Positions 5,799 through 16,018 are shown, counted from the first letter of the stretch. The stretch: DNA of 16,683 nucleotides from Candidatus Avimicrobium faecavium (GCA_904419105.1 CAJFQR010000022.1:1-16683), one strand, 5' to 3'. Notes: a model not told the origin generated them from the letters alone. Numbers and translations are program-made.

Positions 5799-7004
5799 AT
5801 GACACAGCACAGCACACCGGACTATCACTTTTCAGCCTACGCCGGGCAGCTGCCTGCCTCCCCGGCCAACCGCATCCTTGACATGGCGGCGGAGCCGGGC
5901 CTCATCTCGCTGGCCGCCGGCAACCCGGCGCCGGAGGCCTACCCGGTGGAGGAGATCCGGCGCATCGCCGGGGAGATTCTGGACCGGGAGCCGATGGCCG
6001 CGCTGCCCTACAGCGTGCCCCAGGGGGACCCGGGGCTGCGGGCGGCGGTGCTGGACTTCCTCGCCGGGAAGTTCACCCCGGCGGACGGGGACGGGTGCAT
6101 CATCGTCACCGGCGCCCAGCAGGGGGCGGACCTGACGGCCCGGGTGCTGCTGGACCCGGGGGACACGGTGCTCTGTGAGGCGCCGACCTTTCTCGGGGTG
6201 ATGGACGCCTTCCGGGCAACCGGTGCCCGGCTGCGGGGGATCCCGATGGCGGAGGACGGCATCGACCTTGCGGCGCTGGAGGCGGCGCTGCGGGAGGAAA
6301 AGCGGGTGCGGCTGCTCTACACCATCCCCAACTTCCAGAACCCCACCGGCATCACCCTGCCGGCGGAAAAGCGGGAGGCCCTCTGCCGGCTGGCCGAGCG
6401 GTATGACTTTGTCATCCTCGAGGACGACCCCTACGGCGACCTGCGGTTTTCCGGCGAGGCGCTGCCGCCGGTGAAGGCCTTCGACCGGGAAGGCCGGGTG
6501 CTCTATATGGGGAGCTTTTCCAAGATCCTGGCGCCGGGGGTGCGCACCGGCTATCTGGTGGGAGCAAAACCGGTCATCGACCGGCTCACCACCCTCAAGA
6601 GCGCCTGCGATGTCCACTCAAACAGCCTGGGGCAGCTCATCTGCAAACGCTTCCTCGAGGAGGTGGACCTGGGGGCCCATCTGGAGCGGCTCCGGAGCAT
6701 CTACCGGGCGCGCTGCGGGCAGATGCTCCGGGCGCTGGAGCGGGAGTTCGACCCCCGTGTGCGCTGGACACGGCCGGAGGGCGGGCTCTTCCTCTGGTGC
6801 ACGCTGCCGGAGGAGGACGCGATGCCCTTTGTCGAGCGGGCGGCGGCGGAAGGGGTGCTGGTGGTGCCCGGCGCCGGGTTCCTGCCGGAGCCGGACGCGG
6901 TGAGCCCCTCCTTCCGGCTGAACTTCTCCACCCCCACCGGCGGGGAGATGGAGCGGGGCATCGCGATCCTCGGGCGGCTGACAAAGGAGCCGGCTGCCCG
7001 CTGA
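5799..7004 (+). CDS. PLP-dependent aminotransferase (class I/II, LysN/MocR-domain type)
   Basis: This encodes a 401-residue fold-type I pyridoxal-phosphate aminotransferase. Seen: PYSVPQGDPGLR near residue 70, TGAQQGADL (cofactor phosphate site), NFQNPTG with Asn181, EDDPYGDLRF with Asp209/Asp210 and Tyr212, and the Schiff-base lysine Lys242 in GSFSKILAPGVRTGYLVG. The C-terminal PSFRLNFS holds the substrate-carboxylate Arg. The sequence resembles the 2-aminoadipate/aromatic aminotransferase branch and the catalytic half of MocR regulators, but there is no N-terminal helix-turn-helix, so it is an enzyme. Substrate cannot be assigned; lysine-pathway, branched-chain and aromatic amino acids are all possible. 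The ATG at 5799 follows an AGGAGGG site. It is monocistronic and convergent with carB. Confidence 0.92.
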   Translation: MTQHSTPDYHFSAYAGQLPASPANRILDMAAEPGLISLAAGNPAPEAYPVEEIRRIAGEILDREPMAALPYSVPQGDPGLRAAVLDFLAGKFTPADGDGCIIVTGAQQGADLTARVLLDPGDTVLCEAPTFLGVMDAFRATGARLRGIPMAEDGIDLAALEAALREEKRVRLLYTIPNFQNPTGITLPAEKREALCRLAERYDFVILEDDPYGDLRFSGEALPPVKAFDREGRVLYMGSFSKILAPGVRTGYLVGAKPVIDRLTTLKSACDVHSNSLGQLICKRFLEEVDLGAHLERLRSIYRARCGQMLRALEREFDPRVRWTRPEGGLFLWCTLPEEDAMPFVERAAAEGVLVVPGAGFLPEPDAVSPSFRLNFSTPTGGEMERGIAILGRLTKEPAAR

Positions 7005-7018
7005 CTTTCATACGCGCA

Positions 7019-7056
7019 AAAAAACGGCAGGGCCCGGACGGGGCTCTGCCGTTTTT
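7019..7056. terminator. Bidirectional terminator shared by the aminotransferase gene and the pyr operon
   Basis: A 12-bp stem at 7024-7052 (ACGGCAGGGCCC with GGGCTCTGCCGT, one G-U pair) closes on a 5-nt loop and is flanked by A's on the left and TTTTT on the right. It lies about 20 bases after the aminotransferase stop codon and just beyond the minus-strand carB stop codon. Confidence 0.92.
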
Positions 7057-7066
7057 GTATGGGGGG

Positions 7067-10261
<3,195 letters not shown>

Positions 10262-10265
10262 TGTG

Positions 10266-11357
10266 TTACTTCCTCCCTGCTTCGATCAGTTCCAAAAATC
10301 TGCGGTAGACGGCGCCCTTGTCCCGGCCGCCGACCACGCTCTCCGGCTCATACTGCACCGAGAAGGCCGGCCGGTCGCCGTAGGCGAGGGCCGCGACGGT
10401 GCCATCGTTGAGGTTGGTCTCGGTGATTACGGCGCCGTCCGGCAGGGCGGTCTCGTCCACCACATACCCGTGGTTCTGGGTGGTGACATAGACATGGCCG
10501 GTCACGGCGTTTTTCACCGGCTGGTTGGCACCCCGGTGCCCGTGCAGCAGCTTGCGGCAGCGCCCGCCCAGGGCCAGCGCCATCAGCTGGTGCCCAAGAC
10601 CGAGCCCCAGCACCGGCCGGCCGCTGTCCAGCAGCGCCCGCACCGTATCCCGATAGGGGGCGTCGGCGGGGTCGCCGGGGCCCTCCGAGAGGACGAAGCC
10701 GTCCCAGTCCCCGGCCAGCAGGTCCGCCGCCGGCGTCGAGGCCGGCAGGCAGGTGACGCCGATGCCATAGCGGTTCAGCGCCGCCACCGACTGGGCCCTG
10801 CCGCCGAAGTCCACCAGGCAGACCCTGGCCTTCTGGTTCGGGGCCGGGTGCTCACTGCGCACCGCCGGCAGCACCGCCTCGACGGCGCCCTCCAGCTTCC
10901 AGCTGCGGATGCGCTCGAGCACCTCCGGCGCAGCGGTGAGAAATTCGGTGGAGATCATCGCGTTCATCGCGCCGTTTGCGCGGATGTGGCGGGTGATGGC
11001 CCGGGTGTCCACCCCTTCGATGCCGACGATCCCCCGCTGCTCGAGGAAGTGGCCGAGGGTATCGGTCATCTTGTAGTTGGAGGGCTGGGTGGTCAGACTG
11101 CGCACCACATAGCCGCTCAGATAGCAGCTCGGGGAGGAGAAGTCGTCGTTGTTGACGCCGTACCCACCCACCGACGGGAAGGTCTGCACCACGATCTGCC
11201 CGAAGTTGGACGGGTCGGTCAGGGTCTCCTGGAACCCGGATACGCCGGTGGTAAAGACGATCTCCCCGATGCTGGTGCCGGGGACGCCGATGCTCACACC
11301 GGTCCAGACGGTGCCGTCCGCCAGGATCAGCGCGGCGGCTTTGCGATTTTCACTCAT
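10266..11357 (-). CDS. carA: Carbamoyl-phosphate synthase small subunit with a disabled glutaminase site
   Basis: This encodes a 363-residue CarA, the partner of CarB. The N-terminal CarA domain is conserved (ETLTDPSNFGQIVVQTFP, GVDTRAITRHIR), as are much of the class I glutamine amidotransferase domain (GPGDP, HGHRGANQPV, QNHGYVVDE) and the length. Two catalytic residues are changed. The nucleophile elbow, normally GICLGHQ, reads GLGLGHQ, so Cys is Gly253 (codon GGT). The C-terminal triad motif, normally QxHPE, reads QYEPE, so His is Glu337; Glu339 remains. The 84-residue spacing equals that of Cys269 and His353 in E. coli, so the alignment is firm. The reading frame is intact and selection on the rest is evident. 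It should not hydrolyse glutamine and may serve as a structural or regulatory subunit of an ammonia-dependent enzyme. The ATG at 11357 follows AAGGAGG by 9 bases; an upstream TTG start would cover that site. Confidence 0.95.
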   Translation of the reverse strand: MSENRKAAALILADGTVWTGVSIGVPGTSIGEIVFTTGVSGFQETLTDPSNFGQIVVQTFPSVGGYGVNNDDFSSPSCYLSGYVVRSLTTQPSNYKMTDTLGHFLEQRGIVGIEGVDTRAITRHIRANGAMNAMISTEFLTAAPEVLERIRSWKLEGAVEAVLPAVRSEHPAPNQKARVCLVDFGGRAQSVAALNRYGIGVTCLPASTPAADLLAGDWDGFVLSEGPGDPADAPYRDTVRALLDSGRPVLGLGLGHQLMALALGGRCRKLLHGHRGANQPVKNAVTGHVYVTTQNHGYVVDETALPDGAVITETNLNDGTVAALAYGDRPAFSVQYEPESVVGGRDKGAVYRRFLELIEAGRK

Positions 11358-11377
11358 ATCGATCGACCTCCTTGGGA

Positions 11378-12307
11378 TCAAAGGTGGATGGCGGGGATGT
11401 GGGAGGCGATGTCCTCCCGCATACGGATGGCCTCGTCACGGGCGGCTGCGGCGTATTCCGCCTCCGGGCGGCCCTGCTTCTGCCAGGCGGTGAGCACCGC
11501 CCGGGAGGAGTTGACGATGGCGCCGAGGCCCCGGCTGTCAAAGGCGCCGGCCACATCGGCGGCCCCGCCGCCCTGAGCGCCGTACCCCGGCACCAGGAAG
11601 AAGGTGTGGGGCAGCGCCGCGCGCAGCTCGGAAAGCTGCTCCGGATAGGTGGCGCCCACCACCGCGCCGACGGCGGAGTAGCCGTATTCGCCGCGGGTGC
11701 TCTCCCCCCACTTCTCGCACATCTCGCCCATCACGGCGTAGAGGGGCCTGCCCTCCAGCGAGCGGTCCTGCAGCTCACCGGAGGAGGGGTTCGAGGTCTT
11801 GGCCAGCACGAAGATGCCGGCGTCCTTCTCCCGGCAGAGGTCCAGCAGCGGGGCGATGCCGTCGGTGCCGAGATAGCCGTTGACCGTCAGCGCGTCTCCG
11901 CCGAAGGGGGTGAACCGCTCGCCGTCCACATCCACCTCGCCGAGGTGGGCGGCGGCATAGGCGCCCATCGTCGAGCCGATGTCGTTGCGCTTGCCGTCGA
12001 TGATGACGAAGAGGCCCTTCTCCCTGGCGTAGGCGATGGTGTCGGCCAGCGCCTTCATACCCGGCCAGCCGAACCGCTCATAGTAGGCGCACTGGGGCTT
12101 GACCGCCGGCACCACATCGCAGATGGCGTCGATGATGCCCTTGTTGAAGGCGAGGATCGCCTCCGCGGCCCCCTCCAGCGTGTGGCCGTGCGCCAGATAG
12201 GCGGCCTCCTTGATCGGGGCGGGGATATATTCCAGCTTCGGGTCCAGGCCGACGACGGTGGGGTTGCCGGTCTCGGCGATGCGCCGGATCAGTCGATCGA
12301 ATGACAT
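11378..12307 (-). CDS. pyrF: Orotidine 5'-phosphate decarboxylase
   Basis: This encodes a 309-residue OMP decarboxylase that converts OMP to UMP, the last step of de novo pyrimidine synthesis. The catalytic Asp-Lys-Asp array is present as DGKRNDIGST (Asp104, Lys106, Asp109), along with VVGLDPK near the N-terminus, PAVKPQCAYYERFG, LAKTSNPSSGELQ, and the phosphate-binding PGYGAQGG and VNSSRAV segments. The length and the LAKTSNPSS motif mark the longer type 2 subfamily rather than the 230-240 residue type of B. subtilis. The ATG at 12307 has a GGAGGAG site 8 bases upstream. The gene lies 70 bases after pyrC, and carA follows after 20 bases, consistent with one transcript. Confidence 0.96.
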   Translation of the reverse strand: MSFDRLIRRIAETGNPTVVGLDPKLEYIPAPIKEAAYLAHGHTLEGAAEAILAFNKGIIDAICDVVPAVKPQCAYYERFGWPGMKALADTIAYAREKGLFVIIDGKRNDIGSTMGAYAAAHLGEVDVDGERFTPFGGDALTVNGYLGTDGIAPLLDLCREKDAGIFVLAKTSNPSSGELQDRSLEGRPLYAVMGEMCEKWGESTRGEYGYSAVGAVVGATYPEQLSELRAALPHTFFLVPGYGAQGGGAADVAGAFDSRGLGAIVNSSRAVLTAWQKQGRPEAEYAAAARDEAIRMREDIASHIPAIHL

Positions 12308-12321
12308 ACTCTACTCCTCCA

Positions 12322-12349
12322 GTTCTCGTATCCGTGTTCTCATATCCGT
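12322..12349 (-). repeat. 14-bp tandem duplication in the pyrC-pyrF gap
   Basis: Two directly adjacent 14-base units, ACGGATATGAGAAC and ACGGATACGAGAAC on the minus strand, differ at one base. They lie upstream of the pyrF ribosome site. No hairpin or promoter is formed; this looks like a recent small slippage duplication in the only sizeable gap within the operon. Confidence 0.85.
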
Positions 12350-12377
12350 AAAACGCCTGATGCGCTGCGGTACGGTG

Positions 12378-13652
12378 TCAGTCCTCCGCCTCGAAGGTCA
12401 CCGCGCCCCGGCAGATGGTCAGCCGCACCCGCCCGGTAAACTCGGTGCCGAGGAACGGGGTGTTGCGGCTTTTGGAGCCGATGTGCCGCTCGGTGAAGGT
12501 CCACTTCTCCTCCGGGTCCAGCAGGCAGAGGTCCGCCGGACCGCCGGCGGCGATGTGCCCGCCGGGCAGCGAGAGGATGCGGCAGGGGGCGGTGCTCATC
12601 AGCTCGATGAGGCGCCCGAGGGACAGCTTCCCGGTGGCCACCAGCGCGGTGCACGCCCCGGCAAAGCTGGTCTCCAGCCCGATGATGCCGTTCGGCGCCT
12701 TCTCGAAGTCGGCCTTTTCCGCGGCGGCGTGGGGGGCGTGGTCGGTGATGACCGCGTCGATGGTCCCGTCGCAGAAGCCCTCGACGATGGCCTCACAGTC
12801 GGCCTGCTCCCGCAGCGGGGGGTTCATGCGCCAGTTGGCGTCCCGGCGCAGCAGCTCCCGGTCGGTGAGCAGCATATAGTGGGGGGCGCTCTCACAGGTG
12901 ACCTGTACGCCCCGGCGCTTGGCGTCCCGGATCAGCGCCACCGAGGTCCGGGTGGATACATGGCAGATGTGGATCCGGGTGCCGGTGCTCTCAGCCAGGG
13001 CCACCTCCCGGGCGGTGATGGTGTCCTCACTGGTGCGGTCCATGCCCCTTACGCCGAGGGCCTCGCTCACCGCGCCCTTGTTGAGGATGCCGCCGCTTAT
13101 GATGTCCAGGTCCTCGCAGTGGCTCACCACCGGCAGGTCCAGCGCATAGCAGGCCTCCATCGCCGCCTGCATCACCGCGGCATTGGCCACCGGGCGGCCG
13201 TCGTCACTGGCGGCCACCGCCCCGGCGGCCTTGAGGGCGGCAAAGTCGCTGAGCTCCTTCCCGGCCATGCCCCGGGTGATGGTGCACACCGGGTAGACCC
13301 TGGCCTTGGCAGCGGCGGCCTTTTCCACGATGTAGCGCACCGTCTCCGCCGAGTCGATGGGCGGGGTGGTGTTCGGCATGCAGACCACCGAGGTGAAGCC
13401 CCCTCTGGCCGCCGCCTCACAGCCGGTGAAGATGTCCTCCTTGTGGGTCTGGCCCGGGTCCCGGAGGTGGACATGCATATCCACCAGCCCCGGGGCCAGC
13501 ACCAGCCCGGCGGCGTCGATGACCCGGCCGGCCACGGTGCGGGCCGAGTCCAGCTCGGCGATGACGCCGTCCTCGATGTATACATTCATCACACGGTCGA
13601 TGCCGTCCGCCGGGGAGAGCACCCGGGCGCCGCGGATCAGAATACTGCTCAT
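12378..13652 (-). CDS. pyrC: Dihydroorotase
   Basis: This encodes a 424-residue zinc amidohydrolase that cyclises carbamoyl-aspartate to dihydroorotate. Metal and catalytic residues are visible: DMHVHLRDPG (His60, His62), SDDGRP (Asp150/151), SHCED (His178), HICHVST (His231) and ITDHAPH (Asp304). MPNTTPP and RMNPPLR are the usual substrate-binding segments. Length and motifs match the type I (about 425-residue) dihydroorotases of Firmicutes; these often associate with aspartate carbamoyltransferase, but pyrB is not in this window. The ATG at 13652 overlaps the pyrR stop codon (ATGA) and has an AGGAGGGG site upstream, so translation is coupled to pyrR. Confidence 0.96.
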   Translation of the reverse strand: MSSILIRGARVLSPADGIDRVMNVYIEDGVIAELDSARTVAGRVIDAAGLVLAPGLVDMHVHLRDPGQTHKEDIFTGCEAAARGGFTSVVCMPNTTPPIDSAETVRYIVEKAAAAKARVYPVCTITRGMAGKELSDFAALKAAGAVAASDDGRPVANAAVMQAAMEACYALDLPVVSHCEDLDIISGGILNKGAVSEALGVRGMDRTSEDTITAREVALAESTGTRIHICHVSTRTSVALIRDAKRRGVQVTCESAPHYMLLTDRELLRRDANWRMNPPLREQADCEAIVEGFCDGTIDAVITDHAPHAAAEKADFEKAPNGIIGLETSFAGACTALVATGKLSLGRLIELMSTAPCRILSLPGGHIAAGGPADLCLLDPEEKWTFTERHIGSKSRNTPFLGTEFTGRVRLTICRGAVTFEAED

Positions 13653-14221
13653 ACTGTCGTCCCCTCCTTGTGTTCGTCTGCCGTATACCGGGCCTCCCCT
13701 TTGACGATGGCCACACAGTCCTCCGGGCCGCCGTCCGCCAGGACCTCCACCCGTTCCTCCTTCGAGGTGGGCAGGTTCTTACCGATGAAGTCCGCCCGGA
13801 TGGGCAGCTCCCGATGGCCCCGGTCCACCAGGATCGCCAGCTGGATGTTCTGCGGGCGGCCCCGGGACATGATGGCGTCGATGGCGGCCCGCACGCTGCG
13901 GCCGGTGTAGATCACATCGTCGATGAGCACCACCCGCTTGCCGTCGATGGCAAAGTCGATGCAGGTGCTCTCGGCATACCCGGCCGGGGCGGCAATGTCG
14001 TCCCGGTAGAGGGTGATGTCCAGCGCCCCGCAGTCCACCCGCCTGCCCTCGATCTCCTCGATGCGGGCGGCGATGCGCCGGGCCAGCCCGGCACCGCCCG
14101 CCTGGATCCCGATCAGGCACAGGTCCTCCGCCCCGCGGTTGCGCTCGAGGATCTCAAAGGAGATGCGGGTCACCGCCCGGCTCACCGCCTGGGCGTCCAT
14201 CACCACCGTGCGTTCTGCCAT
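13649..14221 (-). CDS. pyrR: PyrR, pyrimidine operon attenuation regulator/uracil phosphoribosyltransferase
   Basis: This encodes a 190-residue PyrR (B. subtilis: 181). PyrR binds pyr leader RNA when UMP/UTP is high and promotes termination; many members are also uracil phosphoribosyltransferases. Clear matches: TRISFEILERN, GALDITLYRDD, the PRPP loop VVLIDDVIYTGRS (97-109), and DRGHRELPIRADFIGKNLPT. Two signature positions differ from B. subtilis. The pyrophosphate loop, usually GIKTRG, reads GIQAGG (residues 38-43), losing its Lys and Arg; and His22, in the N-terminal RNA-binding helix, is Phe, while Thr18 and Arg19 are kept. Catalysis may therefore be weak, with RNA binding kept. The ATG at 14221 has a GGAGGG site 6 bases upstream. 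It is the first gene of the operon, behind a matching attenuator leader. Confidence 0.96.
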   Translation of the reverse strand: MAERTVVMDAQAVSRAVTRISFEILERNRGAEDLCLIGIQAGGAGLARRIAARIEEIEGRRVDCGALDITLYRDDIAAPAGYAESTCIDFAIDGKRVVLIDDVIYTGRSVRAAIDAIMSRGRPQNIQLAILVDRGHRELPIRADFIGKNLPTSKEERVEVLADGGPEDCVAIVKGEARYTADEHKEGTTV

Positions 14222-14309
14222 ACGATCCCTCCGTTCCAAAAAATCGCAAAAGAAAAAGCCCGATCCGTCCCGCAGACAGATCAGGCATTCCGCTTACGGC
14301 AAACTCCAC
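14154..14309 (-). CDS. Possible leader ORF (51 codons) across the pyr attenuator
   Basis: On the minus strand a GTG at 14309 lies 10 bases after AAGGAGG and opens 51 codons that run through the attenuator terminator and end 68 bases inside pyrR in another frame. The predicted product begins VEFAVSGMPDLSAGRIG and matches no family I know. If translated, ribosomes would melt the terminator hairpin, as in the pyrBI leader of E. coli. The ribosome site may be hidden in a GC-rich hairpin (GCCCC/GGGGC). The open frame could be accidental in this GC-rich sequence. Confidence 0.25.
   Translation of the reverse strand: MEFAVSGMPDLSAGRIGLFLLRFFGTEGSYGRTHGGDGRPGGEPGGDPHLL
14253..14286 (-). terminator. 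PyrR attenuator terminator
   Basis: On the minus strand GCCTGATCTGTC (14286-14275) pairs with GACGGATCGGGC (14269-14258) as a 12-bp stem with two G-U pairs and a 5-nt loop, followed by TTTTTCTTTT. It lies about 35 bases before pyrR. Its left arm can instead pair with GACAAGGATTCGGC (14388-14375), giving an antiterminator of 11 pairs with one mismatch and a 2-nt bulge, so the two folds exclude each other. Confidence 0.85.
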
Positions 14310-14381
14310 GGCGCCCGCCCCTCCTTGGGGGCCCGGGCCCGCGGCCTTGCCGGTATCGTTTCCAAAAAAACACAGCCGAAT

Positions 14382-14412
14382 CCTTGTCAGCCTCACGGGA
14401 CCAACTTAAAGG
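14382..14412 (-). promoter_or_regulatory. PyrR-binding anti-antiterminator hairpin
   Basis: The leader RNA contains GGTCCCGTGAGGCTGACAAGG. It matches the conserved PyrR-binding loop (UCCNGNGAGGCU) at the bases known to matter: UCC, G and GAGGCU. CCTT and AAGG at the ends close the hairpin. Its 3' arm overlaps the antiterminator arm (14388-14375), so PyrR bound with UMP would block antitermination and let the terminator form. It begins about 10 bases after the predicted transcription start. Confidence 0.9.
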
Positions 14413-14428
14413 TTTTTGCTCTGTGTTT

Positions 14429-14457
14429 ATTATACTCTCCCCTACGGCGTTTGTCCA
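14429..14457 (-). promoter_or_regulatory. Sigma-A promoter of the pyrRCF-carAB operon
   Basis: On the minus strand TGGACA (14457-14452; five of six bases of the consensus) is followed after exactly 17 bases by a perfect TATAAT (14434-14429). Transcription should start near 14422, giving a leader of about 200 nt before pyrR. The upstream CmpB-domain gene ends only 48 bases away with no clear terminator, so some read-through into the operon is possible. Confidence 0.85.
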
Positions 14458-14504
14458 GAAGATTTTCGGCGAAGCAGGGGGGATTTTTCCCGAAGGAAGA
14501 GCGG

Positions 14505-15836
14505 TCAGTCGGTGAGGATGGCGTTGGGGTAGATCCGCTCGATGCGCTCATCGGGATAGTGCTCGTCAAGAAAGACCGCCGCGGCGCTTTCCGCCGGGAT
14601 TCCGGCCGCCCGGGCGGTATACCGGCCGAGCGCCAGCGCCGAGATCCCCATATTGGCCGCCATCAGCACGGCCAGCACCCAAGTGAGCACCCGGCCCGGC
14701 CGCATCGGGATCCGCTCGATCCGCCGTGAGAGAAAGGGGTAGACGATCTTGATCCACACCACCGCGGCGATGCCCCAGAAGATGCAGTAGAGCAGGTTGA
14801 TGCGCCCGCCGAGGTTGAAGCGGAAGCCGCTGTAATCCCAGAACACCGCCCCGAAGAGCTTTTCGCTGAGCACCGAGCAGATGTACTCATAGGCGCCGCC
14901 GAGCACCATACCGGCCAGGAACACATACCGGTCGTCCCGGTCCTGGAAGCGCTCGAGCAGGATGGTCATCAGCACCGCCCCAAAGCCCCAGACGATGCTG
15001 AACGGCCCGTAGATCAGGCTGCTGCGGCTCATCCACACGCCGGCGGTGAGCCGGCAGTAGAGGGTCTCGATGAGATCCCCGAGCAGCGCGGCGACGACAA
15101 AGAGCCAGGTGAGCTTGTAGAAGCCGACGCCGTAGGCGAAGGTGGTGCGCGCCTTCTCCCGGCGGGCCAGCCACTCCGCACGGAACTCCTCCGGGCGGGA
15201 CAGGGCCGGCACCGTGCGCTCCATACGCCGCAGCAGGTGCCCAAGCACCCGTTCCCGCAGCCGGGCCGGCAGACCGGCGGCCTGCTCCAGCGCCGCAAGC
15301 TGTTCCCCAGTGAGGGTGTACCGCCCCCGCAGCCGCACCACCGCCCCGGTGGTAGCCGCCACATCCAGGGCGAACACCGCCAGCAGCACAATGGACAGCA
15401 CCGTGGCCAGCAGCGATGGGATCATACCCACCAGCGCGGCCAGCACCGGATGCACCCACCGGACGATGACCACCGCGCCGGCGCCCCAGAAGGCGGAAAA
15501 GGCCAGGCACACATAGCCCCCCACATTGAAGCGGTACCGGCTGTAATCCCACCATTTGGCGCCGGTGGCCGCCTCGAGAAAGCGGTTGGCCAGGTATTCG
15601 AATACGGTGGCCACCACGGTGCTGCCGAGGAACAGGAAGAAGAAGTTCTCCTGCAGCGGCGCCAGAAAGCTGTTGATGAACAGGAGGCCGAAGCCGTAGA
15701 TCGGGCAGAGGGGCCCGGTGAGGAAGCCCCGGTTGACAAACTTCTTCCGGGTGAGGAAGGAGAATACCACCTCGGTTATCCACCCAAAGAAGGAGTAGAG
15801 GAAAAAGAGTAAGATGAGCTCAATGTATGGCCGCAT
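14505..15836 (-). CDS. Polytopic membrane protein with two CmpB-like (PF06541-type) domains
   Basis: This encodes a 443-residue integral membrane protein resembling the putative ABC-transporter type IV / CmpB family of Firmicutes, whose role is not established. It contains an internal duplication. The first copy (about 1-165) has FFLYSFFGWITEVV, GFLTGPLCPIYGFG and WWDYSRYRFNVGG (95-107) followed by an FWG helix. The second (about 235-370) has SLIYGPFSIVWGFG, EYICSVLSEKLFGAVFWDYS and FRFNLGG (338-344), again followed by FWG. The copies are offset by 237 residues. A charged linker (about 168-232) joins them, and a C-terminal helix with an acidic tail (DEHYPDERIERIYP) ends the protein. No ATPase gene is adjacent, so transporter function is doubtful. 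The ATG at 15836 has an AAAGGAA site 9 bases upstream; upstream in-frame codons overlap the promoter. Own promoter at 15889-15917. Confidence 0.85.
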   Translation of the reverse strand: MRPYIELILLFFLYSFFGWITEVVFSFLTRKKFVNRGFLTGPLCPIYGFGLLFINSFLAPLQENFFFLFLGSTVVATVFEYLANRFLEAATGAKWWDYSRYRFNVGGYVCLAFSAFWGAGAVVIVRWVHPVLAALVGMIPSLLATVLSIVLLAVFALDVAATTGAVVRLRGRYTLTGEQLAALEQAAGLPARLRERVLGHLLRRMERTVPALSRPEEFRAEWLARREKARTTFAYGVGFYKLTWLFVVAALLGDLIETLYCRLTAGVWMSRSSLIYGPFSIVWGFGAVLMTILLERFQDRDDRYVFLAGMVLGGAYEYICSVLSEKLFGAVFWDYSGFRFNLGGRINLLYCIFWGIAAVVWIKIVYPFLSRRIERIPMRPGRVLTWVLAVLMAANMGISALALGRYTARAAGIPAESAAAVFLDEHYPDERIERIYPNAILTD

Positions 15837-15888
15837 ACGGGACCGTTCCTTTCCGGCTGTGTGTGAAAAATCAACCAGCTCACAGCAT

Positions 15889-15917
15889 ACCATAAATTGC
15901 CGGATAAGGTGTGACAA
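15889..15917 (-). promoter_or_regulatory. Promoter of the CmpB-domain gene
   Basis: On the minus strand TTGTCA (15917-15912) is followed after exactly 17 bases by TATGGT (15894-15889). This leaves a leader of about 45 nt before the start codon. The -10 box is weak (4 of 6 bases), so expression is probably modest. Confidence 0.6.
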
Positions 15918-15983
15918 AATCAAGACGGGAAGTTGAACAGTCCAGCGGTTTGGAAACGCTTTGTTCAAATTTGGCCGCCGGGC

Positions 15984-16018
15984 AGAAAACGGCCCTCCCC
16001 GGGAAGGGAAGGGCCGTT
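15984..16018 (-). terminator. Intrinsic terminator after the tRNA-binding protein gene
   Basis: Perfect 9-bp arms AACGGCCCT (15988-15996) and AGGGCCGTT (16010-16018) with a C/G-rich loop that can extend the stem; on the minus strand TTTTC follows. It lies 30 bases past the stop codon. The U-run is short. Confidence 0.75.

Noticed and set aside
10347..10601. Sequencing error as the cause of the CarA active-site changes
   Set aside because: The two sites are 250 bases apart, the His-to-Glu change needs at least two substitutions, and the frame and flanking motifs are intact. An error at the Cys codon alone cannot be fully excluded without reads.
14371..14427. A terminator formed by AACACAG and CTGTG followed by seven T's in the pyr leader
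   Set aside because: The first arm lies at or before the predicted transcription start, so it would be mostly absent from the RNA, and the loop would be very large.
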